NCBI RefSeq assembly: GCF_030405905.1
Contig: NZ_JASATW010000012.1
Coordinates: 62,001 to 126,000 of the forward strand
Direction of reading: 5' to 3'
Length of the DNA: 64,000 nucleotides
Source of the DNA: Sphaerothrix gracilis
Lineage (GTDB): Bacteria > Cyanobacteriota > Cyanobacteriia > Phormidesmidales > Phormidesmidaceae
Positions within the stretch are counted from its first letter, which is position 1. Each line of letters begins with the position of its first letter. Positions 1 through 9,268 of this stretch are shown in pieces. The translations under genes and the position numbers were made by a program. Under the pieces are notes generated by a model. It was not told the origin of the DNA. It saw only the letters and a program-made list of their open reading frames with translations, and ran no database searches.

Positions 1-989
1 TGGACATTAAAGACGGTTTCGTAGGCACAGTGGGTAACACGCCCCTGATTCGACTTCACAGCTTCAGTGAAGAGACAGGCTGTGAGATTTTGGGCAAAGC
101 AGAATTTCTGAATCCAGGCGGGTCAGTCAAAGATCGCGCAGCGCTTTACATCATTGAGGAGGCTGAGAAAAAGGGACTGCTGCAGCCAGGGGGAACCGTC
201 GTTGAAGGGACTGCAGGTAATACGGGAATTGGGCTAACTCATATCTGCAATGCGAAAGGCTATCGCTGCCTGATTGTGATTCCAGACACCCAGTCCCAGG
301 AAAAGATGGATCTGCTGCGTACGCTTGGCGCTGAGGTACGACCCATTCCGGCAGTGCCCTACCGCGATCCCAATAACTACGTCAAAGTGTCAGGGCGGCT
401 AGCCGACGAAATGGAAAACGCGATTTGGGCCAACCAGTTTGATAATTTAGCCAATCGCCAAGCTCACTATGAAACCACTGGGCCTGAAATTTGGCGGCAA
501 ACTGACGGTAAAGTAGACGCCTGGGTCGCTGCTACGGGCACCGGAGGGACTTATGCCGGTACGGCTATGGCCTTAAAAGAGAAAAATGCCGATATTCGCT
601 GCGTCGTAGCCGATCCGATGGGCAGCGGCCTCTACAGCTATATAAAAACGGGTGAAATTGACACCGCAGGCAGCTCAATTACGGAAGGCATCGGCAACAG
701 CCGCATCACTGCCAACATGGAGGGCGTTCCTATCGATGATGCGATTCAAATTGATGACCCTGAAGCACTGCGGGTTGTCTATCAGCTGCTCTATCAGGAC
801 GGATTGTTTATGGGGGGATCGGTTGGAATCAACGTGGGCGCGGCTATAGCCTTGGCTAAGGAGATGGGGCCGGGCCATACGATTGTCACGGTTCTTTGCG
901 ATGGCGGCTCTCGCTACCAGTCGCGGCTATTCAATCGCCAGTGGCTAGAGTCTAAAGATCTGTGGTCAGACGACCTCTTGCCCGGATAG
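1..989 (+). CDS. cysK: Cysteine synthase (O-acetylserine sulfhydrylase), 5' end cut by one base
   Basis: PLP-dependent beta-replacement enzyme making cysteine from O-acetylserine and sulfide in the cytoplasm. The frame is open from base 3 and begins with codons for DIKDGFVGTVGNTPLIRL; bases 1-2 are tg, so the missing base before the window is probably the A of an ATG start. A GTG at 30 would remove the first ten residues and is less likely. Family marks are the GNTPLIRL start, the PLP-lysine motif PGGSVKDR, the substrate loop EGTAGNTGIG and the phosphate-binding loop ATGTGGTYAGT. The C-terminal GGSVGINVGAA also fits. Length, about 330 residues, is normal. The last 24 bases overlap the 3' end of the opposing sensor kinase gene. 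Cysteine synthase is preferred over cystathionine beta-synthase because no C-terminal CBS pair is attached. Confidence 0.9.
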   Translation, partial: DIKDGFVGTVGNTPLIRLHSFSEETGCEILGKAEFLNPGGSVKDRAALYIIEEAEKKGLLQPGGTVVEGTAGNTGIGLTHICNAKGYRCLIVIPDTQSQEKMDLLRTLGAEVRPIPAVPYRDPNNYVKVSGRLADEMENAIWANQFDNLANRQAHYETTGPEIWRQTDGKVDAWVAATGTGGTYAGTAMALKEKNADIRCVVADPMGSGLYSYIKTGEIDTAGSSITEGIGNSRITANMEGVPIDDAIQIDDPEALRVVYQLLYQDGLFMGGSVGINVGAAIALAKEMGPGHTIVTVLCDGGSRYQSRLFNRQWLESKDLWSDDLLPG

Positions 990-3900
990 GAAAGCCGTAG
1001 CGACCAGCGGCAGCCTGACAGTGAAGGTAGTGCCCTGGTGCAGGTGACTCTCAAACGAAATTTGACCGCCGTGGAGATCGAGGCACTGCTTGACAATAGA
1101 CAATCCTAACCCTGTCCCGGCAATGTTGCCGACGTTCTGAGCGCGGTGAAAAGCTTCAAACAGCTGTGGCTGATCTTCTAGCGGAATGCCGATGCCGCGA
1201 TCGCAGATTTCAACCTGTACCCAGTTTGCCTGTACCGCCAAAATAAAATCGATGGGACTCCCTGGTTCAGAATATTTGGCGGCATTTGAAAGCAAGTTGC
1301 AAAAAATCCGGCGCAGCAGTTCCGGATCAGCTTTGATTTCAGCTTCAAAGTTCTCGGCGGCGATCGCTGGCGGTTGGCATACCTGAAAAAGCAGCTCATG
1401 CTCAGGCATACTGGGCTGTAGCTCCGCGATCAACCCCTGACAAAATTCTACGAGCCGCAGGGGACTAGGCTGAAATGCCAGCCGCCCCGTCTCAGCCCGG
1501 TTCATGAGCAAAACATCGTCTAGCAGCCGCGTCACATGTTTGATGTAGGTCTGAATTGTTTTTAAGTGCTGCTGTTTACGCTCATCTGAGAGCTTGTTGG
1601 CAAAGTCCTGCAGAATGCCAGCAGACGAGGCAATCACCGCTAGGGGGGTGCGAAACTCGTGGGAGGTCGTAGAAATGAAGCGAGATTTGAGCTGATTTAG
1701 CTCTTTTTCCTGGGCCAAAGCCCGCCGAACTTCTGCTTCTGCTCGCTTCTGCTGGGTGATGTCTAGGGTGATGCCGTCACCGATGATATCGCCGTTATCG
1801 AGCTGGAAAAAGCGAATGTTCTCCTTGGCCCAGCGAATTTCTCCAGAGGTATGAACCACCCGGTACGCATAGTCAAAAGGCTGTAGGGCTTTGGCTGAGG
1901 CGATGAGTTGCCGCTCGAACTCAGAACGATCAGCCGGATGAACAGAAGCTAAAAGGCGATCGCGATCATATTGAATTTTTTCTGGATCAATGCCCGAAAG
2001 CTCTTTTTCTCCCTGACTCATAAAAGAGAGCGTAATGCGGCCATCGGCATGAAACACTTCCCGAAAGATATTGCCGGGAATATTGTCGGCAATAGAAGCA
2101 AGCTGCTGCTGGCTCTCTTGCAGCGCCTGCTCAGCTCGCTTGCGATCGCTAATATCTTCAATTACAGCGACCACGCAGGTGACAGCATTGCTTTCATTGC
2201 GCATGACTGAAAGCGTCTTTTGCGTCCAGAGAGTCTGCCCGTCACGGCGCAGATACCGTTTTTCGGTCGAGAAAGAGGTTATTTCACCCTCAAAGATCCG
2301 CTGCACCAAGGACTGATCCTTAGTGAGGTCATCGGGATGAATAAAATTCTGCCAGGGCTGGCCTAAGAGGTCTGTCTCGCTGTAGCCCAGCAGTTGACAA
2401 AAAGTTTGATTGACCTGTATGTATCGGCCTGACAGATCGGTTTGACTAATCCCAACAGCCGCTTGCTCAAAAATGGCCCGAAATCTCTCTTCGCTCTCTC
2501 TCAGGGCAGCTTCTGCAGCTTTGCGATCGCTAATATCTTCAATAATGCCGATATTGTATTGAGGTCGTCCCTCTTGATCTCGCATCAGCGAGACGGTGAG
2601 ATTGATCCACTGCAGCGCCCCTCCTTTGCGAAGATACTGCTTCTCTAGTGAAAAGGACTTAATTTCTCCGGCTAGCAGTGAAGCCATGAGCCGATCGTCC
2701 TGCGGTAAATGTTCTGACGGGGTTAGATGGCGATATTTTTTCTGATAGAGTTCGTCTGGGCTATAACCCACAAGATCACAAAAGCGCTGATTTGCCTGCA
2801 GAAATCGCCCTGACATATCGGCCTGCGCAATGCCGACAGCCGCCTGCTCGAATATTGTCCGAAATCGTTGCTCACTCTCTCGTAGCTCTTGAGTGCGCTG
2901 GGCAACTCGATGTTCTAGCTCTTGGTTGAGTAGCCGCAGCTCTTTCAGGGCTTGCTGCCGCTCCATCTCTGCCAAATAGCGATCGGTTACATCTCGGATG
3001 ATCACCAGAACTTCGTCGTCGGCTTTCAGCGGTACAATTCGAGCCTCCTGACGCCGAGAATTCTGTTGGATCCTCAGACTATATTCGTAAACCTGGATTT
3101 CCCGAGTTTGTAGTGCTTGCTCAGTCAGAAAGAGTCGATGACGGGCAAGTTTTGGCGGTAGGGCCTCCCAAACAGTATTGCCAGTCATCACTGGAATCAT
3201 GGGTGATTCTGTGGCTGACTTAACATCTAGATAGGTACCATCTGATTTCATGCGAATAATCAGATCCGGCAGCGCTTCTAAAGTGCTGCGATGGAGTTCT
3301 TCTAGCCGCCGTAGAGATTCTTCGGCCTGTTTGCGATCGCTGATATCGGCGCTCACGCCCAGCACCCTGGGTTTGCCCTGACAGTCATCTAAACGCGACA
3401 GGGTCGTTAGCATCCACTTTGACCCCGTAGCTGTCCTAATCGGGCCTTCCCAGGTTACAGGCTGTCCATGTTCCAGACAGGCACGATAGCGCGATCGCAT
3501 AATCTCAGCCGTTTCCGGGGCCCAAAGTTCTTCTAGCCGTCGCCCAATCCAGTCCAAAGTTGAAATGCCTAAGATTGACTGCACCGCTTCATTGGCGCTG
3601 ACAATCCAGTATTCATCGTCTTCCAAGCGTTCAGCGACCCAGATTACCTCTGTCACCGAATCAAAGATATTGCGCAAAAAGGCTTCGCGCTGGCGTAGCT
3701 GCCCTTCGGCTCGTTCAGCCCGTTTGAGCTGAGAAATATCGCGCACGGTTATGATGGCGGCTGAAATCTGACCGTCAGCCTCAAAGTAGGGAGAATAGGT
3801 AATACTGATGAACTCAGGGTGAATACCGACCGTAACCCATTCCTCATCGTGAATTGTCTCCCCGGCAAGACAGCGATTGAGACGGGACTTCACAGAGCAG

Positions 3901-4610
3901 TTAAAGTACTCAGCACCTAAAACCTCGCTAGCGCTACAGCCTTTGAGGGTTTTGACTGACTGCTTTTGCCATTCTAAATAGGCTCGGTTCGCCGTTTGAT
4001 AAATGCCGTTGCGATCGATGATGCAAATGCGAGCGGGTGAGTCAAAAACGATTTGCGCGTATTGTCGCAGCGAGGTTGGATCAGGTAGATCCCCGGCTGC
4101 CTGGATTGGCTGTAATTCACTAGCCCCAGATAGCTGATGAGCTTGAGGCGGTACGGCCAGAGAAAGTGACTGTTGTAGATGCTCGGCTAGCTTAGCAGTG
4201 TCTAAAAGGCGCAGCAGGCCAGTCTCGCTCATGATTCCTAGCGGTCGCTGGCAGGTATCCACAATCGGTAGATATTGGTTTTGCCGTAGCAGCGTAATCA
4301 GTCGTTTCCCGTCATTTAACTGCTGGGGCGTTAGGGTTATCAGCGGAGAAGTCATCCACTGGCACACAGTTGTTTGGCTAAAAATAGCCTCAGCATTGGC
4401 ACAGCAAATTAAGTTTTGTCCAGTGAATAAACCGATAAGGCGCTCATTCTCGACGACTAGCAAACAGGCGGTGCCATCACCTTGAGTTGAAATGGCCTGG
4501 GCTGGCGTCATCAGCGCGATCGCTTCAGCAACCGTTGCTTCAGGCGATACCCGCGCAGGCATTGTCAAAATATCTGCATATTCAGGCTCTAAATGAGGTA
4601 GAGAATCCAT
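966..4610 (-). CDS. CBS/multi-PAS hybrid-less sensor histidine kinase
   Basis: A 1214-residue sensor kinase without transmembrane segments, so probably soluble. Reading from the N-terminus: a CBS-domain pair (about residues 13-140), then six PAS modules (about 184-300, 311-430, 432-545, 585-705, 710-835 and 838-960), most ending in the PAC-type motif DISDRK or DITQQK. A coiled linker lies between the third and fourth PAS. The HisKA helix carries HEFRTPL with the phospho-acceptor His near residue 984. The ATPase domain shows an N box (NLLSNAAKYS), a G1 box (DRGIGIP) and a G2 box (GTGLGLSIV). The fourth and fifth PAS share the stretch FEQAAVGI and look like a recent internal duplication. No receiver domain and no adjacent response regulator are present, so the partner and signal are unknown. 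CBS domains in other proteins bind adenine nucleotides, which suggests energy sensing. Confidence 0.9.
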   Translation of the reverse strand: MDSLPHLEPEYADILTMPARVSPEATVAEAIALMTPAQAISTQGDGTACLLVVENERLIGLFTGQNLICCANAEAIFSQTTVCQWMTSPLITLTPQQLNDGKRLITLLRQNQYLPIVDTCQRPLGIMSETGLLRLLDTAKLAEHLQQSLSLAVPPQAHQLSGASELQPIQAAGDLPDPTSLRQYAQIVFDSPARICIIDRNGIYQTANRAYLEWQKQSVKTLKGCSASEVLGAEYFNCSVKSRLNRCLAGETIHDEEWVTVGIHPEFISITYSPYFEADGQISAAIITVRDISQLKRAERAEGQLRQREAFLRNIFDSVTEVIWVAERLEDDEYWIVSANEAVQSILGISTLDWIGRRLEELWAPETAEIMRSRYRACLEHGQPVTWEGPIRTATGSKWMLTTLSRLDDCQGKPRVLGVSADISDRKQAEESLRRLEELHRSTLEALPDLIIRMKSDGTYLDVKSATESPMIPVMTGNTVWEALPPKLARHRLFLTEQALQTREIQVYEYSLRIQQNSRRQEARIVPLKADDEVLVIIRDVTDRYLAEMERQQALKELRLLNQELEHRVAQRTQELRESEQRFRTIFEQAAVGIAQADMSGRFLQANQRFCDLVGYSPDELYQKKYRHLTPSEHLPQDDRLMASLLAGEIKSFSLEKQYLRKGGALQWINLTVSLMRDQEGRPQYNIGIIEDISDRKAAEAALRESEERFRAIFEQAAVGISQTDLSGRYIQVNQTFCQLLGYSETDLLGQPWQNFIHPDDLTKDQSLVQRIFEGEITSFSTEKRYLRRDGQTLWTQKTLSVMRNESNAVTCVVAVIEDISDRKRAEQALQESQQQLASIADNIPGNIFREVFHADGRITLSFMSQGEKELSGIDPEKIQYDRDRLLASVHPADRSEFERQLIASAKALQPFDYAYRVVHTSGEIRWAKENIRFFQLDNGDIIGDGITLDITQQKRAEAEVRRALAQEKELNQLKSRFISTTSHEFRTPLAVIASSAGILQDFANKLSDERKQQHLKTIQTYIKHVTRLLDDVLLMNRAETGRLAFQPSPLRLVEFCQGLIAELQPSMPEHELLFQVCQPPAIAAENFEAEIKADPELLRRIFCNLLSNAAKYSEPGSPIDFILAVQANWVQVEICDRGIGIPLEDQPQLFEAFHRAQNVGNIAGTGLGLSIVKQCLDLHGGQISFESHLHQGTTFTVRLPLVATAFLSGQEVV

Positions 4611-4766
4611 AAAAATGGATGGCTGAGCAAATGAATAGTCGAGAACACATGGCTATCACTGTTCAAGGTTCCCATCTGCTGAGGGGATCGTAGATTTTCA
4701 TTTTGTCACAGACCTCAGCTAAATGTTGACACTATTAGCCATCAGCCAGCCAATTGGCCAATGCGA

Positions 4767-5693
4767 TTAGCCGGTCGGCTGATTTTGCCGCTCATTCCAG
4801 CGCTGATCCAACCAGGCTAGTACTGCGCCCATTGCTTCAGCGAGGGTACTAATTAGGCGATAGCAGACAACACTGCTGAGAACAATTGCGGGCGAGAGAG
4901 TATCAGAAAGTATTGCGATCGCAGTTGCTTCAAATACGCCTACGCCACCGGGGGCACCCGGCACCACCAAGCCCAGCAGCCAAGCCCAGCTAAAACCGCT
5001 GATAATCAACGGTATTTCGCTCCCCGTCAGAGGCCGAAATGCCAGCACAACGCTGACAAAACCCAGCCCCCTGAGAATGACAAAGCCCAGTTCTCCCAGC
5101 AGCGATTTCCACGGATACTGCCTGAGCCGGGCCGTTAAGGGTTCAGAGGTTTCTGCTTTAGCCTGACCTAAAAAGCGCAGAATCGGATTCAAAAAGCGCG
5201 GATGCACGGCAATGAGGACGGCAAATAAGATACCTAGCTGCAGTAGCAGTTGCTGATTGCCAAACAGGGCCAAAATCAGGGCGGCTGCCACCATCAAGAT
5301 GGGTTCTAACAGCACGCCGATGATGGCGGTTCCTAACATAGCCCCCTTAGACTGTAAGGCTTTGACCCGGCTGTAAAAATGCCAAACATTGCCGGGTAGA
5401 TACTTGGCAATGTTTGTTTTGAGATAGGTCTGTATTGCCCAAATATTTGAAACCGGACAGCCGCAGACCTGGGCCACCCAGCCCCAAACCCAGCCCGACC
5501 AGATATGAGCAGCCAGGGTAATTCCCAAAGCCATGACTAAGCAGGCGCGATCGGCTAGACTGAGGCGAATTGCCAGCACTTCTTGCCAGTTCTCCAACAG
5601 GGTCTGCCCAATCAGCAGCAGCGCTATGCCCAAGACCAACCAGCGCACATAGGGCTTGAATCGAGCCAGAATAGACTTGAGAGCAGCAGGCAT
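4767..5693 (-). CDS. UPF0104 / lysylphosphatidylglycerol-synthase-like integral membrane protein
   Basis: A 308-residue polytopic membrane protein with about seven hydrophobic segments. It has the family signature PGAPGGVGVFEA near residue 245 and KYLPGNVWH near residue 98, both typical of the UPF0104/LPG-synthase transmembrane family. In MprF proteins this module acts as a flippase domain; the stand-alone cyanobacterial versions have no proven substrate, so lipid transport is only an inference. The start ATG is four bases after the stop of the NlpC/P60 gene, so the two are very likely one operon, which points to a cell-envelope role. Confidence 0.8.
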   Translation of the reverse strand: MPAALKSILARFKPYVRWLVLGIALLLIGQTLLENWQEVLAIRLSLADRACLVMALGITLAAHIWSGWVWGWVAQVCGCPVSNIWAIQTYLKTNIAKYLPGNVWHFYSRVKALQSKGAMLGTAIIGVLLEPILMVAAALILALFGNQQLLLQLGILFAVLIAVHPRFLNPILRFLGQAKAETSEPLTARLRQYPWKSLLGELGFVILRGLGFVSVVLAFRPLTGSEIPLIISGFSWAWLLGLVVPGAPGGVGVFEATAIAILSDTLSPAIVLSSVVCYRLISTLAEAMGAVLAWLDQRWNERQNQPTG

Positions 5694-5697
5694 AGGA

Positions 5698-6450
5698 TTA
5701 CGGCAGGGGCGAGATGGGGGCGGTTAGGTCAGAGCGGCTAGCGTAGTCTTTGCCAGTCGGCTGGTAGCTGGCCACAACTCGACCAAAGCTGAGCAACTGG
5801 GCCTGATAGAGGCAACTTACCGGATCGCGAGGATCACTGATGGAGTCTATACCAATGCCGTTGCGTCCTTGGTCTTTGCCAGAGCTGTGCACGTAGCGAT
5901 CGCCCCCTAGGTAGAGAGCCACGTGGGTAATCCGCTCAGAAGTGCCGAAGAAAATGAGATCTCCTGGCTGGCGCTCTGGCGGAGAAACTGGCTGGGTAAA
6001 AGCAGCCTGCTGGTAGGCGTCTCGGGGAAGCCAGATCCCGGCGGCGGCAAAGGCCGTCTGCATCAGGCCGGAACAGTCGTAGTTGGGGCCGACGGTGCCG
6101 CCCCAAAGATACTCATTCGGCTGCTGCATTGCCGCTTCGGTGAAGACTATTATCTGCGGCAGGCGGGCCTGAATCGCTGAGGTCGATAGCACAGGTGCCC
6201 GGTAAGGTTGCGCAGCGGGCTGTAGAGCCGCCCAGTCTGACAACCTGACCCAGCCCGGATAGTCGTCTTCAACTAGGCGTACGGCGATCGCGTCAGCTTC
6301 AGTCCCCAATAGTCGCAAGTGGCGACCGCTGGCGGCCTGAGTTACCAAGCTGTTGCTCGTGGGTGCTTTATAGAGATTGAGAGGGGATTGGCAAACGTAC
6401 TCTTGTAGCGGATGAGCGATCGCCGCTCTGATATCAGCGGGGACAATCAT
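5698..6450 (-). CDS. NlpC/P60 (C40) peptidase with N-terminal SH3-like domain
   Basis: A 250-residue cysteine peptidase. The N-terminal half (about 20-80) resembles a bacterial SH3 domain of the cell-wall-binding type. The catalytic half has the nucleophile motif YDCSGL (near residue 125), the catalytic His in THVALYLGG, and a following VHSSG. This arrangement matches the cyanobacterial gamma-D-glutamyl-diaminopimelate endopeptidases that cut peptidoglycan stem peptides. No clear signal peptide is visible, so it may act on recycled peptides in the cytoplasm or leave by an unusual route. It is the first gene of a probable operon with the UPF0104 membrane protein. Confidence 0.88.
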   Translation of the reverse strand: MIVPADIRAAIAHPLQEYVCQSPLNLYKAPTSNSLVTQAASGRHLRLLGTEADAIAVRLVEDDYPGWVRLSDWAALQPAAQPYRAPVLSTSAIQARLPQIIVFTEAAMQQPNEYLWGGTVGPNYDCSGLMQTAFAAAGIWLPRDAYQQAAFTQPVSPPERQPGDLIFFGTSERITHVALYLGGDRYVHSSGKDQGRNGIGIDSISDPRDPVSCLYQAQLLSFGRVVASYQPTGKDYASRSDLTAPISPLP

Positions 6451-6662
6451 AAGCGCATCAAGCCTATCCTGTTTGACTGATTAATTAGCTCTGTAATGTC
6501 CTGTAATCATATCAGTCTGCCGCTGAACCGCAAGAGCTAGGATGGCTACGGCCATTGTCACTTGCTCTCAGAGCGACCTCTCAGTTGCTTAACTTTAGAA
6601 ATACCTGGGTCACGGCAGCCGACAATAGATTTAACCCAGGTAATCCATTTAGCTAATATCCT

Positions 6663-7823
6663 ATGACTTCTACTCTTTCTGCCTCAACCCCTGCCGTTAA
6701 TAATGCCCATCGCGCAGCGATCGCTCCGCTAGAAGTGCCCCAGCGGCTCCTATTTGGCCCCGGCCCTTCTAATGCCGATCCTACCGTCGTCGCCGCGATG
6801 AACCACCAGCCGATTGGGCACTTAGATCCGGCCTATCTGCACATGATGGATGAAGTGCAGTCCCTACTGCGCTACGCCTGGCAGACCAGTAACCCCATCA
6901 CCTTTCCCATTGCCGGCACGGGTTCGGCGGCGATGGAGGCGACCCTAGCTAATGCGGTTGAGCCAGGGGATAAAGTGCTAGTAGGCGTTAAAGGCTACTT
7001 TGGTCATCGCCTAGTGGATATGGCCGGACGCTATCAGGCTGAAGTGTGTACCTTACACAAGCCTTGGGGTCAGGTGTTTAGCCTCAGTGAGCTGCGCCGC
7101 GCAATGGAAACCCATCGGCCCCAGATTCTAGCGCTCGTCCATGCAGAAACCTCTACAGGGGCACGGCAGCCTTTAGAAGGCGTGGGCGATCTCTGCCGCG
7201 AGTTTGACTGCCTGCTGCTGCTAGATACCGTCACCAGTCTAGGCGGCGTCCCAATTTTTCTAGACGAGTGGGGCGTGGACTTGGCCTATAGCTGCAGCCA
7301 AAAGGGGCTGAGCTGTCCGCCAGGAATTTCGCCTTTTACGATGAGTCCCCGCGCTGTTGAAAAGCTGCAGCAACGCTCTGATAAAGTGCCTAACTGGTAT
7401 TTAGATGCCTCGCTATTGGCGAAATACTGGGGCAGCGATCGCACCTATCACCACACCGCACCCGTCAACCTCACCTTTGCCCTACGAGAAGCCTTACGCC
7501 TGCTAGCCGAAGAAGGACTAGAGGCCCGCTGGCAGCGCCATCAGCAAACGGCAGAAAAACTATGGGCGGGCCTCGCTGAGCTGGGCCTAGACTGTCATGT
7601 TGAAGCAGCCTATCGACTGCCCACGCTAACAACGGTTCAGGTTCCTGCCGGCGTAGACGCTAAAGCGGTCACGCGCCAACTGCTAACGGAACACAACATT
7701 GAGATTGGCGGCGGCTTAGGAGAACTGGCAGGTAAGGTTTGGCGCTTGGGTCTGATGGGCCACAATAGCCAGCCAGAGAGGGTAGATACTTTGCTGACTG
7801 CCCTCAAGCAGGTTTTAGCCTAG
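6663..7823 (+). CDS. Alanine/serine-glyoxylate aminotransferase family protein
   Basis: A class V PLP aminotransferase of 386 residues, expected to convert glyoxylate to glycine in photorespiration using alanine or serine as amino donor. Family marks are FGPGPSN near residue 31, the glycine-rich GTGSAAMEA, the Asp motif LLLDTVTSLGG and the PLP-lysine motif CSQKGLSCPPG. The C-terminus GGGLGELAGKVWRLGLMGH is typical. Donor specificity cannot be read from the sequence; older annotations call such proteins the small subunit of soluble hydrogenase, which is misleading. It is a single gene, followed by a convergent DUF2325 gene. Confidence 0.87.
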   Translation: MTSTLSASTPAVNNAHRAAIAPLEVPQRLLFGPGPSNADPTVVAAMNHQPIGHLDPAYLHMMDEVQSLLRYAWQTSNPITFPIAGTGSAAMEATLANAVEPGDKVLVGVKGYFGHRLVDMAGRYQAEVCTLHKPWGQVFSLSELRRAMETHRPQILALVHAETSTGARQPLEGVGDLCREFDCLLLLDTVTSLGGVPIFLDEWGVDLAYSCSQKGLSCPPGISPFTMSPRAVEKLQQRSDKVPNWYLDASLLAKYWGSDRTYHHTAPVNLTFALREALRLLAEEGLEARWQRHQQTAEKLWAGLAELGLDCHVEAAYRLPTLTTVQVPAGVDAKAVTRQLLTEHNIEIGGGLGELAGKVWRLGLMGHNSQPERVDTLLTALKQVLA

Positions 7824-7885
7824 GCAGCAAATTGGGGGGACGTTGTGACATGAGCCAGCGTCCCTCCAGGCGAGGACTGTTGCTG

Positions 7886-8962
7886 CTAAGCCTGTTTTTG
7901 CGTGACATAGTTGAGTACTTCGCGAATCACGCCGCTTTTACCACGACAGCTAACCAGCAGTACGTCGCCAGTCAAAGCCCCGGATTCCTTAAGGCTCTGA
8001 ATATTATTGGTGAGTTTGTGGCTCATATATCCGGTGATGACCACAATCAAGTCACAAGATTGTACTTTGGCCTTAACTTTGTTGCGGCCCGCGCTGATAT
8101 TGCTGAAGGGTGGAATTTCAACCCACTGCTTCAGGCCATGCTGAGCCGATAGAGTTTCAATCACGCCGCGCCGAGTCGCTCCGTGCCCGCCTAAGAGAGC
8201 TAGCGAAAGCGCAGACAGGTCAACAGTCTGCGCTATTTCTGAAAGGCTGCTATCGTCAGTGAGCTCGTCTGCTTCAGGATCTTCTCCGGTCTGAGCAATG
8301 TAGTCTAGCAGCTCGGTAATCTGCTGCTCCTGCTCCCAAACCTTAAGCTGAAAGTCATCCCGTTCTTTCAGCAGTTGCAAATTGCGCTTTTTGACCTGCT
8401 GGATTTCCTGATCAATAGCAGACTGCAAGCCGTCTTGATTTTCGGCATGGAGTTCTTCAATCTGTTCTGCCTGCTCCCAGACTTTGAGCTGCAAATCGTC
8501 GCGCTCTTCGCTCAGCTTATAATTGCGATTTTTGAGCAGCTGAATCTCGCTATCAACGATGCGCTGCAGATTATCGCGTTCGGCCAGGATCTGCTGGTTC
8601 TGCTGCGTCAGCCGTTGTGATTCTGAATTGGCTACCTGGAAACGACTTTGCCACGAGGCTGCAGTAGCCTGCAGATTGCGCTGTTCCAGCGTTAGCTGCT
8701 GCATCTCCTGTTTTAGCCGCTGATTTTCTTGACTGACTGACTGTAGCGCCTGTAGCTGTTGCGCTAGCGTCTTATTGCCCGTCTCTAAAGCTTGGTTCTG
8801 TCGCTGCAGATTTTCGAGCCGAATTTGCAGGGTTTCTATGCGCTGACGTAGCTCTCGATTGATCCGGCGGTCTTGCCCGGAAATGCCGTCAACAAAAAGC
8901 TGAATCTGCCGCTGCAGACCATTGAGACTACGCTCAAACCATCGAGAAACACTGGATACCAT
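7886..8962 (-). CDS. Long coiled-coil protein with C-terminal DUF2325 domain
   Basis: A 358-residue protein. About residues 15-220 are a nearly continuous coiled coil rich in Gln, Glu, Leu and Arg. Two internal blocks resemble each other: the phrase KLSEERDDLQLKVWEQAEQI recurs as a close copy about 40 residues later. The C-terminal 100 residues form a DUF2325 domain, seen as LLGGHGATRRGV, then LIVVITGYMSHK and VLLVSCRG. DUF2325 has a Rossmann-like look but no established activity. No membrane segment is present. The long helix may make it a dimeric scaffold; that is inference only. Confidence 0.8.
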   Translation of the reverse strand: MVSSVSRWFERSLNGLQRQIQLFVDGISGQDRRINRELRQRIETLQIRLENLQRQNQALETGNKTLAQQLQALQSVSQENQRLKQEMQQLTLEQRNLQATAASWQSRFQVANSESQRLTQQNQQILAERDNLQRIVDSEIQLLKNRNYKLSEERDDLQLKVWEQAEQIEELHAENQDGLQSAIDQEIQQVKKRNLQLLKERDDFQLKVWEQEQQITELLDYIAQTGEDPEADELTDDSSLSEIAQTVDLSALSLALLGGHGATRRGVIETLSAQHGLKQWVEIPPFSNISAGRNKVKAKVQSCDLIVVITGYMSHKLTNNIQSLKESGALTGDVLLVSCRGKSGVIREVLNYVTQKQA

Positions 8963-9268
8963 AAGGGTTTACTCCAACAGCTTTGGCTGAATTAGAGCAG
9001 GCGCTAGCTCACGAGCGATCGCTGTCGATATTCAGACCTTGATTACCGGAACTGTACTGCTAGCTGGATAAGCGCTATGCAATCAGGCAAAATACCAATT
9101 TTTGCGATCTTAGCAATGTCAAGCTGCAAATGAGGTATCTTGCGAAGCAAGTTGGCTCTGATGGGGGCGTGGCGACTGGCAGTGCAGGCAGAGCGATCCC
9201 TTGAAAATAGTGTGTTGTCCTGGAATGGGGTTAAATGGATCAGTCCCTGTTACAAATTGTGATTTTCT
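8963..9268. other. Intergenic region between DUF2325 gene and murJ
   Basis: About 300 bases between two divergent genes, so both promoters should lie here. It contains one GCGATCGC octamer and a tiny hairpin with arms cttg/caag near 9134. I see no convincing promoter consensus, RNA gene or operator. Confidence 0.5.

Noticed and set aside
8375..8620. Plus-strand ORF inside the DUF2325 coiled-coil gene
   Set aside because: It is the antisense shadow of a regular coiled coil, giving a leucine-rich artefact.
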